A stretch of DNA of 64,000 nucleotides from Thalassomonas sp. RHCl1 (GCF_947387555.1 NZ_CANDNZ010000015.1:62001-126000), one strand, 5' to 3'. Counted from the stretch's first letter, positions 38,189-47,194 are shown. Notes: a model not told the origin generated them from the letters alone. Translations and numbers: made by a program.

Positions 38189-40948
38189 ATGAAAAATGCT
38201 AATAAATTATTGTTTGCCACTAGTTTGATGCTAGCGGCATCTGCATGTACCCCACAAAAAACCGCCGAGGAACAAATAACCGAGGCCAAAGCTCATATCG
38301 CGCAACAGCAATTGTCCACTGCGAGTATCACTTTAAAAAATGTTCTTAAGGAAACGCCTCGCTCTGCCGAGGGGCGTTTTCTCCTGGCACAGGTTTACCT
38401 GAAAGTCGGTGAACTTGATAATGCCGAAAAAGAAATTAAAAAAGCGATTGAATATGGCTATGAAGCCGAAACGGCTAACTTATTCCTGGCGGAAGTTCTG
38501 TTAGAAAAAAATGATAACCAGGCGGTGATCGATTTACTGGAAAAACAAAAGTTTTCCACAGAATCGGCGCAAATTTTGAGCTTTATCTTTAAAGGTAAGG
38601 CGCACATCAATTTAAATCAGGTCGAGCTGGCCAAAGATGCCTTTGATACCGCTAATGACATTAATGTTGAGTCTTCCTATAGCCTCTACGGCTCTGCGAT
38701 AGTTGCTTCCATGGATGACAATTACCAGCTGGCGGCAGAGTTACTGGATAAGGCGCTGGCGCAACAGGATGATTTGGCAGAAGGCTGGATACTGAAAGCC
38801 CGGGTGGCGGAGCAAAATAAAGATTTTGCCACTGCCGTGAGTGCATATGAAAAATTCTTAGAGCTTAGGCCCAGGGCGCATAGCATCAAGTTATTGATGG
38901 CGAATGATTATCTTCAGTTAGAAAATGACGAGGCGGCAGAAAAGCTGGTTGATGACTTACTGAAATTAAATGAGGCCCACCCGACGGCCAACCTGTTAAA
39001 GGCAAAAATAGCCAACAGCAGAAAAGATTATGAGCTGGTGAAAAAACATGCCGAAACTACTTTAAACAGCACCCCGGAAGATCCCCTGGCGCTGTATTTA
39101 TCCGGGATCAGCAATTACTTTTTGAATAATTTCGAACAGGCCTATACCGCACTTTCCAAAATTGTCGAGCGCCTGCCTAAAACCCATGAAGCCCATAAGC
39201 TCTACATGTTGTCTATGTTGAAACTCGGTTATGTTGAGCAGTTAAACGAGCATGTCGGAGAATATGAAGGTTTTGACGATAAAGACAGTAATTTGCTTTC
39301 GGTGATCGGCTCCAGCCTGGCGGTCAGCGGTCAAACCCAAGATGCGGAAACGATCTTCGAAAGGGCGCTTGAGGTAAAACCTGATGATGTCAACGCCAAG
39401 AAAAAACTGGCTTTTGCCCGCCTGATGAACCGTGACCTGCAGGGGATCAGCGATCTGGAAGAAGTCAACGCCGTCAGTTCAGATGACAAAATGGTCAACC
39501 TGGTACTGGCATCTGCCTATCTCTACCAAAATAAAATTGAAGAAGCGAACAATATCGTTGAAAAGTGGCTGGAAAAAGAGCCGAAAGATATCGAGGCGCT
39601 ATTGTTAAAAGCACGGGTGTTAAGCGTTTCCGGCGAGCAGGATGCCAGTTTAACCGTGCTCAAACAGGCACAAGGTTATCAGCCTGACTCTACCAAGGTT
39701 TTATTAAAACTGGCGGAACATCATTTAAGGGCCGAGGAATATCAAACGGCAGAAAGCTTGCTGAAGCAGATATTGGCTGCTGCTCCGGATACCAAGCCTG
39801 CTTTGATTATGCTGAATCTGGCCAGTCAAAAACAGGAAAAACAACAGCAATTCTTTGATTATCTGACGGATATTAATAGCAAGCATAAAGAGGTGATTTG
39901 GCCTAAGCTGATGCTGGCGCAAAAATTCATCAATGACAGGGAGGCGGAGCAGGCATTAAAATATCTGGCACCGCTTGCTCAGGTGGAAAAATTACCCAAT
40001 GCCTACTATTCCATTGTGATGAACGGCTACTATCTGTTATCGGATAAAAGTAAACTTAACGATGTTGCCGGTACCTGGCAAGCAGTTAACCCCCAGGCGG
40101 TAGTCGCTTACCTTAAGCATATTGAATTTCTGGAAAAGCTCGGTGATATTCAGTCGGCTTTGCTTCAGGCGCGAAAAGCCCAGAAAAAAGTCACCAAAGA
40201 AAGTGATAATTTACGTTTAATGGTTTTGGAAACCCATTACCTGTTGCGTTTAGGCCGAAATAATAAAGTTGGTCCTTTGCTGACCAAGTTACAGGATAAA
40301 TTGCCGGACAATGCCCTGGTGAGTCAATTGGCAGGTCACCTGGCATTTAATAAAAAGCAATACGACGAAGCTATCAAGCATCTCGAGCAGTCTTTTGCTA
40401 AAGATAGCAATGTCAGAACAGCCCTGTTGCTGGCAAGCGCCTACCGCAGGAGTGACAATGAGGCCAAAGCAGTTGCCTTACTGGAGCAGGCACCTGAAAA
40501 AGTGAATCAAAATGTTGCTGTACAAAGTTTGTTATCTGAAATGTATACCAGAACAGATACAGCCAAAGCGATAGACTCTTATTTAAGACAGATTAAAGCC
40601 TCACCCAGAAATGTTGTTGCTTTAAATAATCTGGCCTGGCTGTTAACTGAGCAGAAACAATATGAGCAAGCCATTAGCTATGCCAGAAAAGCGCATGAGT
40701 TGATGCCTGATAATCCGCAAATACTGGACACTTTAGGGGTTGCTTTACTGAAGAACATCAAACGGGGGGAGGCCCTGGAAATATTGAAGAAAGCTTATTC
40801 GCTTTCTAAAGAAGCCACTATTAAAGTGCATTATGCTCAGGCGCTTGCCGCGAACGGTAAGAAAAGTGAAGCGAAACAATTGGTAGACGGACTGACAGAG
40901 CAGGAAAAATCAGAGCTCAAAGATGAGATAGAGCAGCTGGTTTTGTAA
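38189..40948 (+). CDS. prsT: PrsT: PEP-CTERM-system TPR-repeat lipoprotein
   Basis: About 919 residues from the ATG at 38189. This start gives a lipoprotein signal (MKNANKLLFATSLMLAAS, Cys20); a TTG at 38165 adds eight residues before it and is less likely. Almost the whole protein is tetratricopeptide repeats, with recurring patterns such as ARVAEQNKDFATAVSAYEKFLELRP, and late repeats (NVVALNNLAWLLTEQKQYEQAI). Long TPR lipoproteins named PrsT (TIGR02917) are typical of exosortase-A genomes and are thought to organise secretion or matrix assembly. It is monocistronic, facing away from the assembly operon. Confidence 0.92.
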   Translation: MKNANKLLFATSLMLAASACTPQKTAEEQITEAKAHIAQQQLSTASITLKNVLKETPRSAEGRFLLAQVYLKVGELDNAEKEIKKAIEYGYEAETANLFLAEVLLEKNDNQAVIDLLEKQKFSTESAQILSFIFKGKAHINLNQVELAKDAFDTANDINVESSYSLYGSAIVASMDDNYQLAAELLDKALAQQDDLAEGWILKARVAEQNKDFATAVSAYEKFLELRPRAHSIKLLMANDYLQLENDEAAEKLVDDLLKLNEAHPTANLLKAKIANSRKDYELVKKHAETTLNSTPEDPLALYLSGISNYFLNNFEQAYTALSKIVERLPKTHEAHKLYMLSMLKLGYVEQLNEHVGEYEGFDDKDSNLLSVIGSSLAVSGQTQDAETIFERALEVKPDDVNAKKKLAFARLMNRDLQGISDLEEVNAVSSDDKMVNLVLASAYLYQNKIEEANNIVEKWLEKEPKDIEALLLKARVLSVSGEQDASLTVLKQAQGYQPDSTKVLLKLAEHHLRAEEYQTAESLLKQILAAAPDTKPALIMLNLASQKQEKQQQFFDYLTDINSKHKEVIWPKLMLAQKFINDREAEQALKYLAPLAQVEKLPNAYYSIVMNGYYLLSDKSKLNDVAGTWQAVNPQAVVAYLKHIEFLEKLGDIQSALLQARKAQKKVTKESDNLRLMVLETHYLLRLGRNNKVGPLLTKLQDKLPDNALVSQLAGHLAFNKKQYDEAIKHLEQSFAKDSNVRTALLLASAYRRSDNEAKAVALLEQAPEKVNQNVAVQSLLSEMYTRTDTAKAIDSYLRQIKASPRNVVALNNLAWLLTEQKQYEQAISYARKAHELMPDNPQILDTLGVALLKNIKRGEALEILKKAYSLSKEATIKVHYAQALAANGKKSEAKQLVDGLTEQEKSELKDEIEQLVL

Positions 40949-40992
40949 CTCGTTTGTTTTAATACTGCAAAGTATTTTTTAGTTTTCTAATT

Positions 40993-41025
40993 AAACCAGC
41001 AAATTTTTTTGCTGGTTTTTTTATG
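40993..41025 (+). terminator. Rho-independent terminator of prsT
   Basis: AAACCAGCAAA (40993-41003) pairs with TTTGCTGGTTT, ending in a T-run; 45 bases after the stop. Confidence 0.9.
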
Positions 41026-41112
41026 TCTGCCGGCGCTGACAATAGCCCTGTGGCGAATAGCTTTGTTTTGATGATAGGTCAATTAAAGCGGTTAGCAGGC
41101 TAGGGCTTTTCA

Positions 41113-41322
41113 TTGCTCGCTCCGGTATTGGCGATGTGCGTGACCTGGCTTAGCGCTTCAATAGCTCTCTTTTATAGCCTCTCTATTCCAACCTTAAGTT
41201 ACTTGTGGGTCTTCCTGACGCTTGGCCTTGTTCATAATCAGGTTTTTAACGGTTTATGCTCGGGTGTGCAGAAGGTGATGCTGTTGGCGGATGACAATCG
41301 TGGAACGAAAACGGATAGCTAA
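41113..41322 (+). CDS. Doubtful small hydrophobic protein
   Basis: A 69-residue frame with start TTG. Residues about 1-42 could form one or two membrane helices (VLAMCVTWLSASIALFYSL). No recognisable family and no clear ribosome-binding site. It lies alone between two terminators, so it may be non-coding. The rest of the 40949-41389 gap holds nothing else I can support. Confidence 0.2.
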   Translation: MLAPVLAMCVTWLSASIALFYSLSIPTLSYLWVFLTLGLVHNQVFNGLCSGVQKVMLLADDNRGTKTDS

Positions 41323-41335
41323 TTGAAAGGCTAAA

Positions 41336-41369
41336 AACAAAAAACCTCTGCCAATGCAGAGGTTTTTTT
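41336..41369 (-). terminator. Bidirectional terminator after PEP-CTERM gene 1
   Basis: An 11-bp stem, AAAACCTCTGC (41341-41351) with GCAGAGGTTTT (41356-41366), CAAT loop, and T-runs on both strands; 21 bases beyond the stop of the minus-strand gene. The CCTCTG/CAGAGG core recurs in the hairpin at 42602. Confidence 0.92.
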
Positions 41370-41389
41370 ATTTCGAAGAATATTCGAGA

Positions 41390-42244
41390 TTACTTCTTGG
41401 CTTTTCTCTTGGAAAAACCTAATCCTAATAAACCAAGGCCAAATAAGGCAATCATTGAAGGCTCAGGAACTTCTGTTAAACGGGCAAAAGTATAAACCGT
41501 GGTAGAGGTTTCTTCTTCAGTCCAAACGCGGTCCTGGTTGATAAACGTACTGCCGTCGGCATCAAAAGAAGTGAAGATCGTTAATGCGTAGTGCTTGCCG
41601 TCGATGTAAAAAGGTACGGCAAATGGCATAACGTCCGGTAATGGATCTGGGTTATCGATTGAATAGTCAAAGTAGTCATCACAACCTGTGATAAATTCGT
41701 GGCTCTCGCCGCCGGCAATGCCGTCTTGATCTACCGGAGAACACTGAGTAGGGTCAGTCTTGTTATAAGTTTCGGTGAATCCGATATCGAAATCACTGGT
41801 TGCGGTTGAAGTGAAGTCATCAATAACGAATGAGTTACCGAAGTCAGCAGCGATACCGCCTGAGTGATCGCTTGAAAAATCAATAGAGCCGGCAATATCA
41901 GCTTGCGTTAACCAGTCAAAACTAGCACTGATACGGAAGTTGTTGTGGGTCAAGGCAGAAATCATATAGTTGGTATCAAGGGCATCGATATCTACAGAGA
42001 AACCTTCAAGAATTAAAGAGCTGTATGCACCGTTACCGCCCCAGCGAACACCGTCATGGATCACTGTGCCGTCGTTTGTTTGATCAGCATGTGCACTACC
42101 ATCAAGGTTAGTGAATTCACCGGCATCTTTATAAACAAAGCCACCGGTAGAAGTTGCTGTCATAAAAGTTGCATTAGCGCTGAAAGAAAATGCACTAGCA
42201 ATCGCTAAAGCGGTTAAATTTTTAACCCATCCAGTATTTTTCAT
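41390..42244 (-). CDS. THxN-family PEP-CTERM protein 1
   Basis: A 284-residue exosortase substrate. A Sec signal peptide ends near FSANA (about residue 25). The THNN motif at 99-102 (ALTHNNFRIS) marks the THxN group. Two cysteines (PTQCSPV and ITGCDDY) probably form a disulfide. The C-terminus is a full PEP-CTERM signal from residue 259: VPEPS, a hydrophobic helix (MIALFGLGLLGLGF) and the basic end SKRKAKK. XrtA, encoded at 25198-26646, should cleave near VPEPS. A sigma-54 promoter and three copies of an activator-like motif lie upstream. Very similar to the next gene upstream (42656-43510), so a duplication. Role in matrix or floc formation is inferred from the class. Confidence 0.95.
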   Translation of the reverse strand: MKNTGWVKNLTALAIASAFSFSANATFMTATSTGGFVYKDAGEFTNLDGSAHADQTNDGTVIHDGVRWGGNGAYSSLILEGFSVDIDALDTNYMISALTHNNFRISASFDWLTQADIAGSIDFSSDHSGGIAADFGNSFVIDDFTSTATSDFDIGFTETYNKTDPTQCSPVDQDGIAGGESHEFITGCDDYFDYSIDNPDPLPDVMPFAVPFYIDGKHYALTIFTSFDADGSTFINQDRVWTEEETSTTVYTFARLTEVPEPSMIALFGLGLLGLGFSKRKAKK

Positions 42245-42323
42245 TGTTTACCCTGTAAGTGTTTGATTCTGCGTGTTTATTTTAAAATGTTGTGCGGCAT
42301 TAATGTGCCCGATACCCTAACTA

Positions 42324-42340
42324 AAGCAGTTAGTGTGCCA
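42324..42340 (-). promoter_or_regulatory. Sigma-54 (-24/-12) promoter of PEP-CTERM gene 1
   Basis: Reading on the minus strand: TGGCAC, five bases, CTGCTT. It matches TGGCAY-N5-TTGCW at all but one fixed position, with the essential GG and GC exactly ten bases apart. The start site would be near 42314, about 70 bases before the ATG. Confidence 0.85.
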
Positions 42341-42414
42341 ATGTTTAAAATTTCTTTTAAAACAGTCTGTTAGCTATTGATTTGTCCTGCAAAGGCGGAT
42401 TGGCTGGAATTTGA

Positions 42415-42478
42415 TGTAAAGAAATCTGACATGTGTATGTAAAGTAATTTGACGTGGATGTGTAAATAATATTGACAC
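42415..42478 (-). promoter_or_regulatory. Three tandem enhancer-like motifs (TGTAAA-N6-TGACRY), 23-bp period
   Basis: Copies begin at 42415, 42438 and 42461, exactly 23 bases apart: TGTAAAgaaatcTGACAT, TGTAAAgtaattTGACGT and TGTAAAtaatatTGACAC. The core TGTMA-N7-TKACR is an imperfect inverted repeat, as expected for a dimeric Fis-type helix-turn-helix. Centres lie about 110, 133 and 156 bases upstream of the predicted start site. PrsR is the likely ligand (inference). The rest of the 42245-42655 gap is otherwise empty apart from the 42602 hairpin. Confidence 0.75.
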
Positions 42479-42601
42479 AGTTTTTGGCTGTTGAAGTTAG
42501 CCTGAACAGCTCGAGTTATATCGTCTTTTTTGCTGATGTGTTGTTATGGATTCTTATTTAAGAGAAAAGCATTTAGCTGAGGAAGTTTTGGCGGCTGTAA
42601 A

Positions 42602-42634
42602 ATGTAGAACCTCTGCTTAACAGAGGTTCTACAT
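42602..42634 (-). terminator. Hairpin terminator of PEP-CTERM gene 2
   Basis: A perfect 14-bp stem, ATGTAGAACCTCTG (42602-42615) with CAGAGGTTCTACAT (42621-42634) and a 5-base loop; on the minus strand TTTTA follows. It lies 22 bases beyond the stop. Confidence 0.8.
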
Positions 42635-42655
42635 GACTAGCTTATGTGAATAACT

Positions 42656-43510
42656 TTATTGCTCCGATTTTCTTTTAGAGAGACTAAAACCTAATAAACC
42701 TAAAGCGAGTATCGCCAGGGTGGATGGCTCTGGAATTTCACTTAAGCGGGCAAAGGTATAAAGGGTGGTTGATTTCTCTTCTTCTGTCCAGATCCGTCCG
42801 GGAGGTAATACCGTACTGCCATCAGCATCAAAAGAACTGAATATGGTCAAAGCATAATGGCTGCCGTCAATATAGAAGGGAATGGCGAACGGCAGGGTAT
42901 CAGGGAGCGGGGCCGGGTTGTCGATCGAATAGTCGAAGTAGTCATCACAGTTTGTGACAAAAGTGTGAGTGGCGCCACCGGCAACACCGTCTTCATCTAC
43001 CGGTGCGCAACCTGCGACAGTTGAGGTGTTAAAGGTTTCGGTGAAGCCGATATCAAAGTCACTCATGGCATTGGCAGTGAAGGCATCGGCTACCGTTGAA
43101 CTACCAAAGGCTGCTGCAATACCGCCGGTATTGGTGCTGGTGAAAGCGATCATACCCAAAATATCGGCATTGGTAAGCCAGGGAAAGGCGGCACTGATGC
43201 GGAAGTTATTATGGGTTAATGCCGAAAGCATATAGTTAGTATCAAGGGCATCAATATCCGGAGCAAAGTCTTCCAGCACCAGTGAACTGTATGCACCGTC
43301 ACCGCCCCAGCGAACCCCTGCATGTTTTACCGTTCCATCATTGGTTTGATCCGCATGGAGGGTACCGTCAAGGTTAATAAACTCGCCGGCATCCTTCATA
43401 ACAAAGCCGCCGTTGGATGTTGCCGTCATGAAAGTTGCGTTAGCGCCAAAAGAAAGTGCACTCGTAAGTGCTATCGCAGTCATGTTTTTCATCAATCCGA
43501 TATTTTTCAT
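42656..43510 (-). CDS. THxN-family PEP-CTERM protein 2
   Basis: A 284-residue paralogue of the 41390 gene, the same length and alignable throughout: signal peptide (cleavage near FGANA), THNN in SALTHNNFRIS, paired cysteines (VAGCAPV, VTNCDDY), and a PEP-CTERM tail IPEPS plus hydrophobic helix TLAILALGLLGFSL and basic end SKRKSEQ. Differences concentrate in the middle region (about 110-170). It has its own sigma-54 promoter with one upstream motif copy and its own terminator, so the two paralogues are separate transcription units under shared-looking control. Confidence 0.95.
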   Translation of the reverse strand: MKNIGLMKNMTAIALTSALSFGANATFMTATSNGGFVMKDAGEFINLDGTLHADQTNDGTVKHAGVRWGGDGAYSSLVLEDFAPDIDALDTNYMLSALTHNNFRISAAFPWLTNADILGMIAFTSTNTGGIAAAFGSSTVADAFTANAMSDFDIGFTETFNTSTVAGCAPVDEDGVAGGATHTFVTNCDDYFDYSIDNPAPLPDTLPFAIPFYIDGSHYALTIFSSFDADGSTVLPPGRIWTEEEKSTTLYTFARLSEIPEPSTLAILALGLLGFSLSKRKSEQ

Positions 43511-43579
43511 TGCCTTTCCTTTATTTGTTGAATTTTACCAAACCAGAAATTGATTTAGCCCAGGTGTGGTTAAAAAATG

Positions 43580-43595
43580 AGCATAAGACATGCCA
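43580..43595 (-). promoter_or_regulatory. Sigma-54 (-24/-12) promoter of PEP-CTERM gene 2
   Basis: On the minus strand: TGGCAT, five bases, ATGCT. One mismatch to TGGCAY-N5-TTGCW, with correct GG-N10-GC spacing. Start site near 43569, about 58 bases before the ATG. Confidence 0.82.
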
Positions 43596-43659
43596 TCAAA
43601 TTAAAGTCAATAGAAAACAAAGGATTGGCGAAAAGTGTAATCTTTTGGCTGAAAGCTTA

Positions 43660-43677
43660 TGTAAAATATGTTGACAT
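43660..43677 (-). promoter_or_regulatory. Single enhancer-like motif upstream of PEP-CTERM gene 2
   Basis: TGTAAAatatgtTGACAT fits the same TGTAAA-N6-TGACRY pattern as the triple array upstream of PEP-CTERM gene 1. Its distance to the -24 element is 65 bases against 75 for the nearest copy at gene 1, a difference of about one helical turn. It abuts the stop codon of the upstream gene. Confidence 0.7.
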
Positions 43678-44534
43678 CAGGCGTCCACGACACGTTTGGC
43701 GATATGAAACATGATGCGTGGTATCAGCCCTGAGTTGCCAAAAGGACGCCAGGTTTTTACCAGTTTATTACGGTAGGCATCAAAGTGCAGCCCATGGGGG
43801 GCGGCTAATATTTCTCCCCGGTTAAGTAGTATTTTTAAAGCATAAGTTTCGGCTATTCCTGCACATAGGCTTACCGCCATCGGGGTTGAGGGGCCGCGTT
43901 TTTCTTTGAAATTAACCCGGCTGTCATCCACCAGGTATTGGCGTTGCAGCATGGCGGGTGAAAGACCTATCAGGAACTGAATAAGCTGGTCGTGCTCTGA
44001 TTTCCCTGCAAATTTGAAGTATTGTTCATAAGTCATTTGTCCCGGCATAAAGCAAAGTAAGGCACAACCCATGCCTAAGGGGGCTGCCGTGATCACCGGG
44101 ATCTGCTTTTCATAGCATTTTTGAAAAACGGTTTTACGGGCTTCGAGGGCAAAAAAGTCCAAAGCATCTACATATAAATCAACACCTTCGAGAAACTCAT
44201 CGACATTATGTGCGAAAATACCTTCCGGAAAAGATTTTATGTTTGCTTCCGGGTTGATATCTTTTGCCATCTCTTCCATCACATCGACTTTTTGTCTGCC
44301 AAGTGTCGACATAAATGCCCCGGATTGACGGTTAAAATTGTGGACTTCAAAGTCGTCAAAATCTGAGATGTTAAAATTTTCGACACCCAGTCTTGCCAGG
44401 GTGAGTAAGTGGATACCACCAACGCCGCCGGCACCTGCTATGGCCACCCGCCGGGTTCTTAATGTTTCCTGTTCGGCTTCGGTAACCCAGCCGATGTTTC
44501 TTGAAAAAGCTTTTTTGTAATCAAACATGCTCAA
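43677..44534 (-). CDS. ThiF/E1-like adenylyltransferase-family protein
   Basis: A 285-residue ThiF-type protein: the nucleotide-binding glycine loop VAIAGAGGVGG at 30-40, then ISDFDDFEVHNFNRQSG (57-72) with the conserved Asp, Asn, Arg and Gln of E1-like enzymes, and DLYVDALDFFALEARK. The zinc-binding CxxC pairs of MoeB/ThiF are not visible, and no catalytic cysteine can be assigned with confidence. Such proteins adenylate a carboxylate, typically a C-terminus. It sits between the UDP-sugar genes and the PEP-CTERM genes. What it activates is unknown. Confidence 0.85.
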   Translation of the reverse strand: MSMFDYKKAFSRNIGWVTEAEQETLRTRRVAIAGAGGVGGIHLLTLARLGVENFNISDFDDFEVHNFNRQSGAFMSTLGRQKVDVMEEMAKDINPEANIKSFPEGIFAHNVDEFLEGVDLYVDALDFFALEARKTVFQKCYEKQIPVITAAPLGMGCALLCFMPGQMTYEQYFKFAGKSEHDQLIQFLIGLSPAMLQRQYLVDDSRVNFKEKRGPSTPMAVSLCAGIAETYALKILLNRGEILAAPHGLHFDAYRNKLVKTWRPFGNSGLIPRIMFHIAKRVVDA

Positions 44535-44782
44535 CCTTGATGCTGTAAGTTCAGGAATATAAATTCAAAAATGAATGTCTTCATTTTGAGTTTATCTATT
44601 ATATTTTTATTGTCATTTTAATCTAACTGTCTTTATCACCTTAGTTCATAGGTCAGTATTTTTAGCATTATTCGCATAATTTACCGCAGGAAAATTCAGG
44701 TTAGCCAATGCGCAGTGATGAAATAGGTGCAAGAGTTGATGTTGGCGGGGAAAATAACTGAGCCAGAAATGACCCGGTTACT

Positions 44783-44821
44783 TGTTATCACCGGCTAAAT
44801 GGGGTGCTGCCGGTGATAACA
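44783..44821. terminator. Strong hairpin downstream of the epimerase gene
   Basis: A 13-bp perfect stem, TGTTATCACCGGC (44783-44795) with GCCGGTGATAACA (44809-44821). It starts 11 bases beyond the epimerase stop. No U-tail, so it may block exonucleases rather than terminate. The rest of the 298-base gap to the ThiF-like gene holds nothing I can support. Confidence 0.5.
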
Positions 44822-44832
44822 TAACGGGACGC

Positions 44833-45891
44833 TTATACCTTATGGTAGTCCCGGTACCAGTTGACGAAGTTGCCGATACCCGTTTGGATCGTGGTTTGTG
44901 GACGATAGTTGACATCCTGTACCAGTTGCTCAACATCGGCATAGGTATCCGGCACATCACCCGGTTGTAGCGGCAGCAGGTTCTTCTCTGCTTTTTTCCC
45001 TAAAGCGTTTTCCAGGGTTTCAATATAATCCAGTAACTCGACCGGTGACTGGTTACCGATATTATAAACCCGCCATGGCGCCTTACTGGTGCCAGGATCC
45101 GGAGTTTCGCCGGACCAGTCCGGATTACCGGTTGCGGTATTATCTAAGGTGCGGACAATGCCGTTGACGATATCATCGATATAGGTGAAGTCACGCTTGT
45201 GTTTGCCGTAGTTAAAGACATCAATAGGTTTGCCTTCGAGAATGGCTTTGGTAAACATAAACAAAGCCATATCCGGGCGTCCCCAGGGGCCGTACACGGT
45301 AAAGAAGCGTAAACCGGTTGTCGGCAAGTCGTATAGGTGGCTGTAGGTATGGGCCATCAGTTCATTGGCTTTTTTACTGGCGGCATATAAAGACAGCGGG
45401 TGATCGACATTGTCATGCACCGAAAACGGCATACTTTCATTAGCGCCATAAACGGAACTGGATGAAGCATAAGTCAGGTGTTTCACCTTATGATGGCGGC
45501 ACCCTTCGAGGATATTGGTAAAGCCGACAATGTTGCTGTCGATATAAGCGTGGGGATTTTCTATTGAGTAACGCACCCCTGCCTGGGCTGCGAGATGCAC
45601 GACTTTATCGAATTTTTGCTCGGCGAAAAGCTGCTCCATGCCTTCACGGTCGGCAACATCCATTTCGATAAAGGTAAAGCTGCCCTTATTGCCTGACTCG
45701 GGATAGGGAAAGCTTTCTTCCGACGTGCCGTCCAGATAAGCGTCAATCCTTTTCAGGCGGCTGTGTTTTAAATTGACATCGTAATAATCATTGAGGTTAT
45801 CTAAGCCGACAACTTCGTCTCCCCGCGCCAACAGGAAAAGCGAGACATGAGAGCCGATAAAACCGGCGGCACCGGTGACTAAAATTTTCAT
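44833..45891 (-). CDS. UDP-glucuronate-4-epimerase-like NAD-dependent epimerase
   Basis: A 352-residue extended SDR. The Rossmann motif [10 protein letters not shown] is at 7-16, followed by [13 protein letters not shown], which is typical of UDP-glucuronate 4-epimerases (LspL/Cap1J). [13 protein letters not shown] and the catalytic YAASKKANE complete the set. It interconverts C4 of a UDP-uronic acid. With the dehydrogenase gene 28 bases upstream it can supply a galacto-configured sugar acid; a TviC-like role on the N-acetylated UDP-uronic acid is the alternative. Confidence 0.88.
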   Translation of the reverse strand: MKILVTGAAGFIGSHVSLFLLARGDEVVGLDNLNDYYDVNLKHSRLKRIDAYLDGTSEESFPYPESGNKGSFTFIEMDVADREGMEQLFAEQKFDKVVHLAAQAGVRYSIENPHAYIDSNIVGFTNILEGCRHHKVKHLTYASSSSVYGANESMPFSVHDNVDHPLSLYAASKKANELMAHTYSHLYDLPTTGLRFFTVYGPWGRPDMALFMFTKAILEGKPIDVFNYGKHKRDFTYIDDIVNGIVRTLDNTATGNPDWSGETPDPGTSKAPWRVYNIGNQSPVELLDYIETLENALGKKAEKNLLPLQPGDVPDTYADVEQLVQDVNYRPQTTIQTGIGNFVNWYRDYHKV

Positions 45892-45919
45892 AGCAGTTTC
45901 TCAAACAGGATAATTAACA

Positions 45920-47194
45920 TTAAAGTCTTAAATCAGACTCTTGCGCATCAAACAGGTATTTTAAGTCAAATACCAGGGCGCCGGGTTTGCCTAGCTTTCT
46001 GATTTCGGGCATAGACATGGTTTTGAATTCTTGATGGCCGACGGCGATGATGATGGCGTCATACTGGCCGGCTTGTGGTTGTACCATCTCAATGCCGTAT
46101 TCATGTTTGACAATGTCGGCATCGGCCCAGGGATCGTGGATATCTACCTGGGCGCTGTAATCTTTTAACTCATCCACTATGTCGATCACCCGGGTATTGC
46201 GTACATCCGGACAGTTTTCTTTGAAGGTAAAGCCGAGGATCAATACTTTGGCATCAACAATATGGATGCGCTTTTCTATCATGGCTTTAACCAGGCGTTT
46301 CACAACAAAACGTCCCATATCATCATTTATCCTGCGCCCGGATAAAATCACTTGAGGATGATAATTGAGTTGCTGGGCTTTATGGGTCAAATAATAGGGA
46401 TCGACACCGATACAGTGACCGCCCACCAGGCCAGGCCTGAACGGCAGGAAATTCCACTTGGTGCCGGCCGCCTTTAAGACCTCTTCGGTATTGATGCCTA
46501 TTTTGCTAAAGATCACCGCCAGTTCATTGATCAGGGCGATATTGACATCCCTTTGGGTATTTTCAATGACTTTTGCCGCTTCGGCGACTTTAATTGAAGA
46601 GGCCTTATGGGTGCCTGCGGTGATTATGCTGGCATAAACCTGATCGACAAAGTCGGCAATTTCGGGGGTAGAGCCCGCGGTGACTTTTAAAATGGTTTCC
46701 AGTCTATGCTCCTTATCGCCGGGATTGATCCTTTCCGGGCTGTATCCGGCGTAAAAGTCCCGGTTAAAGGCCATACCGGTATTTTTTTCGATAACGGGAA
46801 TACACACTTCTTCTGTGGCGCCGGGATAAACGGTCGATTCATAAACCACAATATCTCCCGGCTGGATCACCTTGGCGATAGTTTCACTGGCCTTGATTAA
46901 CGGCGTCAGATCCGGCTGCTTGTATTCATCTATCGGGGTCGGAACGGTGACAATATAAAAATTGCACTGGCTCAGCGATTCAATATCATGACTAAAGGTT
47001 AACTGGTTTGCTTGTGCCAGCTCATCTTGCTCGACTTCAAGGGTATTATCAACGCCCTGGTTGAGCTCGCTGATGCGTTGCTGGTTAATATCAAAACCCA
47101 GGGTCGGGTACTTTTTACCAAAAGATACGGCAAGCGGAAGACCGACATAACCCAGTCCAATGATACCAATTTTCAATGACGCTATGTTTTTCAT
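45920..47194 (-). CDS. UDP-N-acetylhexosamine/UDP-sugar 6-dehydrogenase (TviB/WbpO-like)
   Basis: A 424-residue nucleotide-sugar dehydrogenase: [19 protein letters not shown] at the NAD-binding start, [28 protein letters not shown], and the catalytic Cys261 in [26 protein letters not shown] supports the TviB/WbpO group, which oxidises UDP-GlcNAc or UDP-GalNAc to the uronic acid, over UDP-glucose dehydrogenase. It produces an acidic sugar for the polysaccharide together with the epimerase downstream. Confidence 0.92.
   Translation of the reverse strand: MKNIASLKIGIIGLGYVGLPLAVSFGKKYPTLGFDINQQRISELNQGVDNTLEVEQDELAQANQLTFSHDIESLSQCNFYIVTVPTPIDEYKQPDLTPLIKASETIAKVIQPGDIVVYESTVYPGATEEVCIPVIEKNTGMAFNRDFYAGYSPERINPGDKEHRLETILKVTAGSTPEIADFVDQVYASIITAGTHKASSIKVAEAAKVIENTQRDVNIALINELAVIFSKIGINTEEVLKAAGTKWNFLPFRPGLVGGHCIGVDPYYLTHKAQQLNYHPQVILSGRRINDDMGRFVVKRLVKAMIEKRIHIVDAKVLILGFTFKENCPDVRNTRVIDIVDELKDYSAQVDIHDPWADADIVKHEYGIEMVQPQAGQYDAIIIAVGHQEFKTMSMPEIRKLGKPGALVFDLKYLFDAQESDLRL

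Noticed and set aside
42415-42478. CRISPR-like or iteron-like short repeats
   Set aside because: Three 23-bp-period units match an activator array upstream of a sigma-54 promoter; there is no replication gene nearby.
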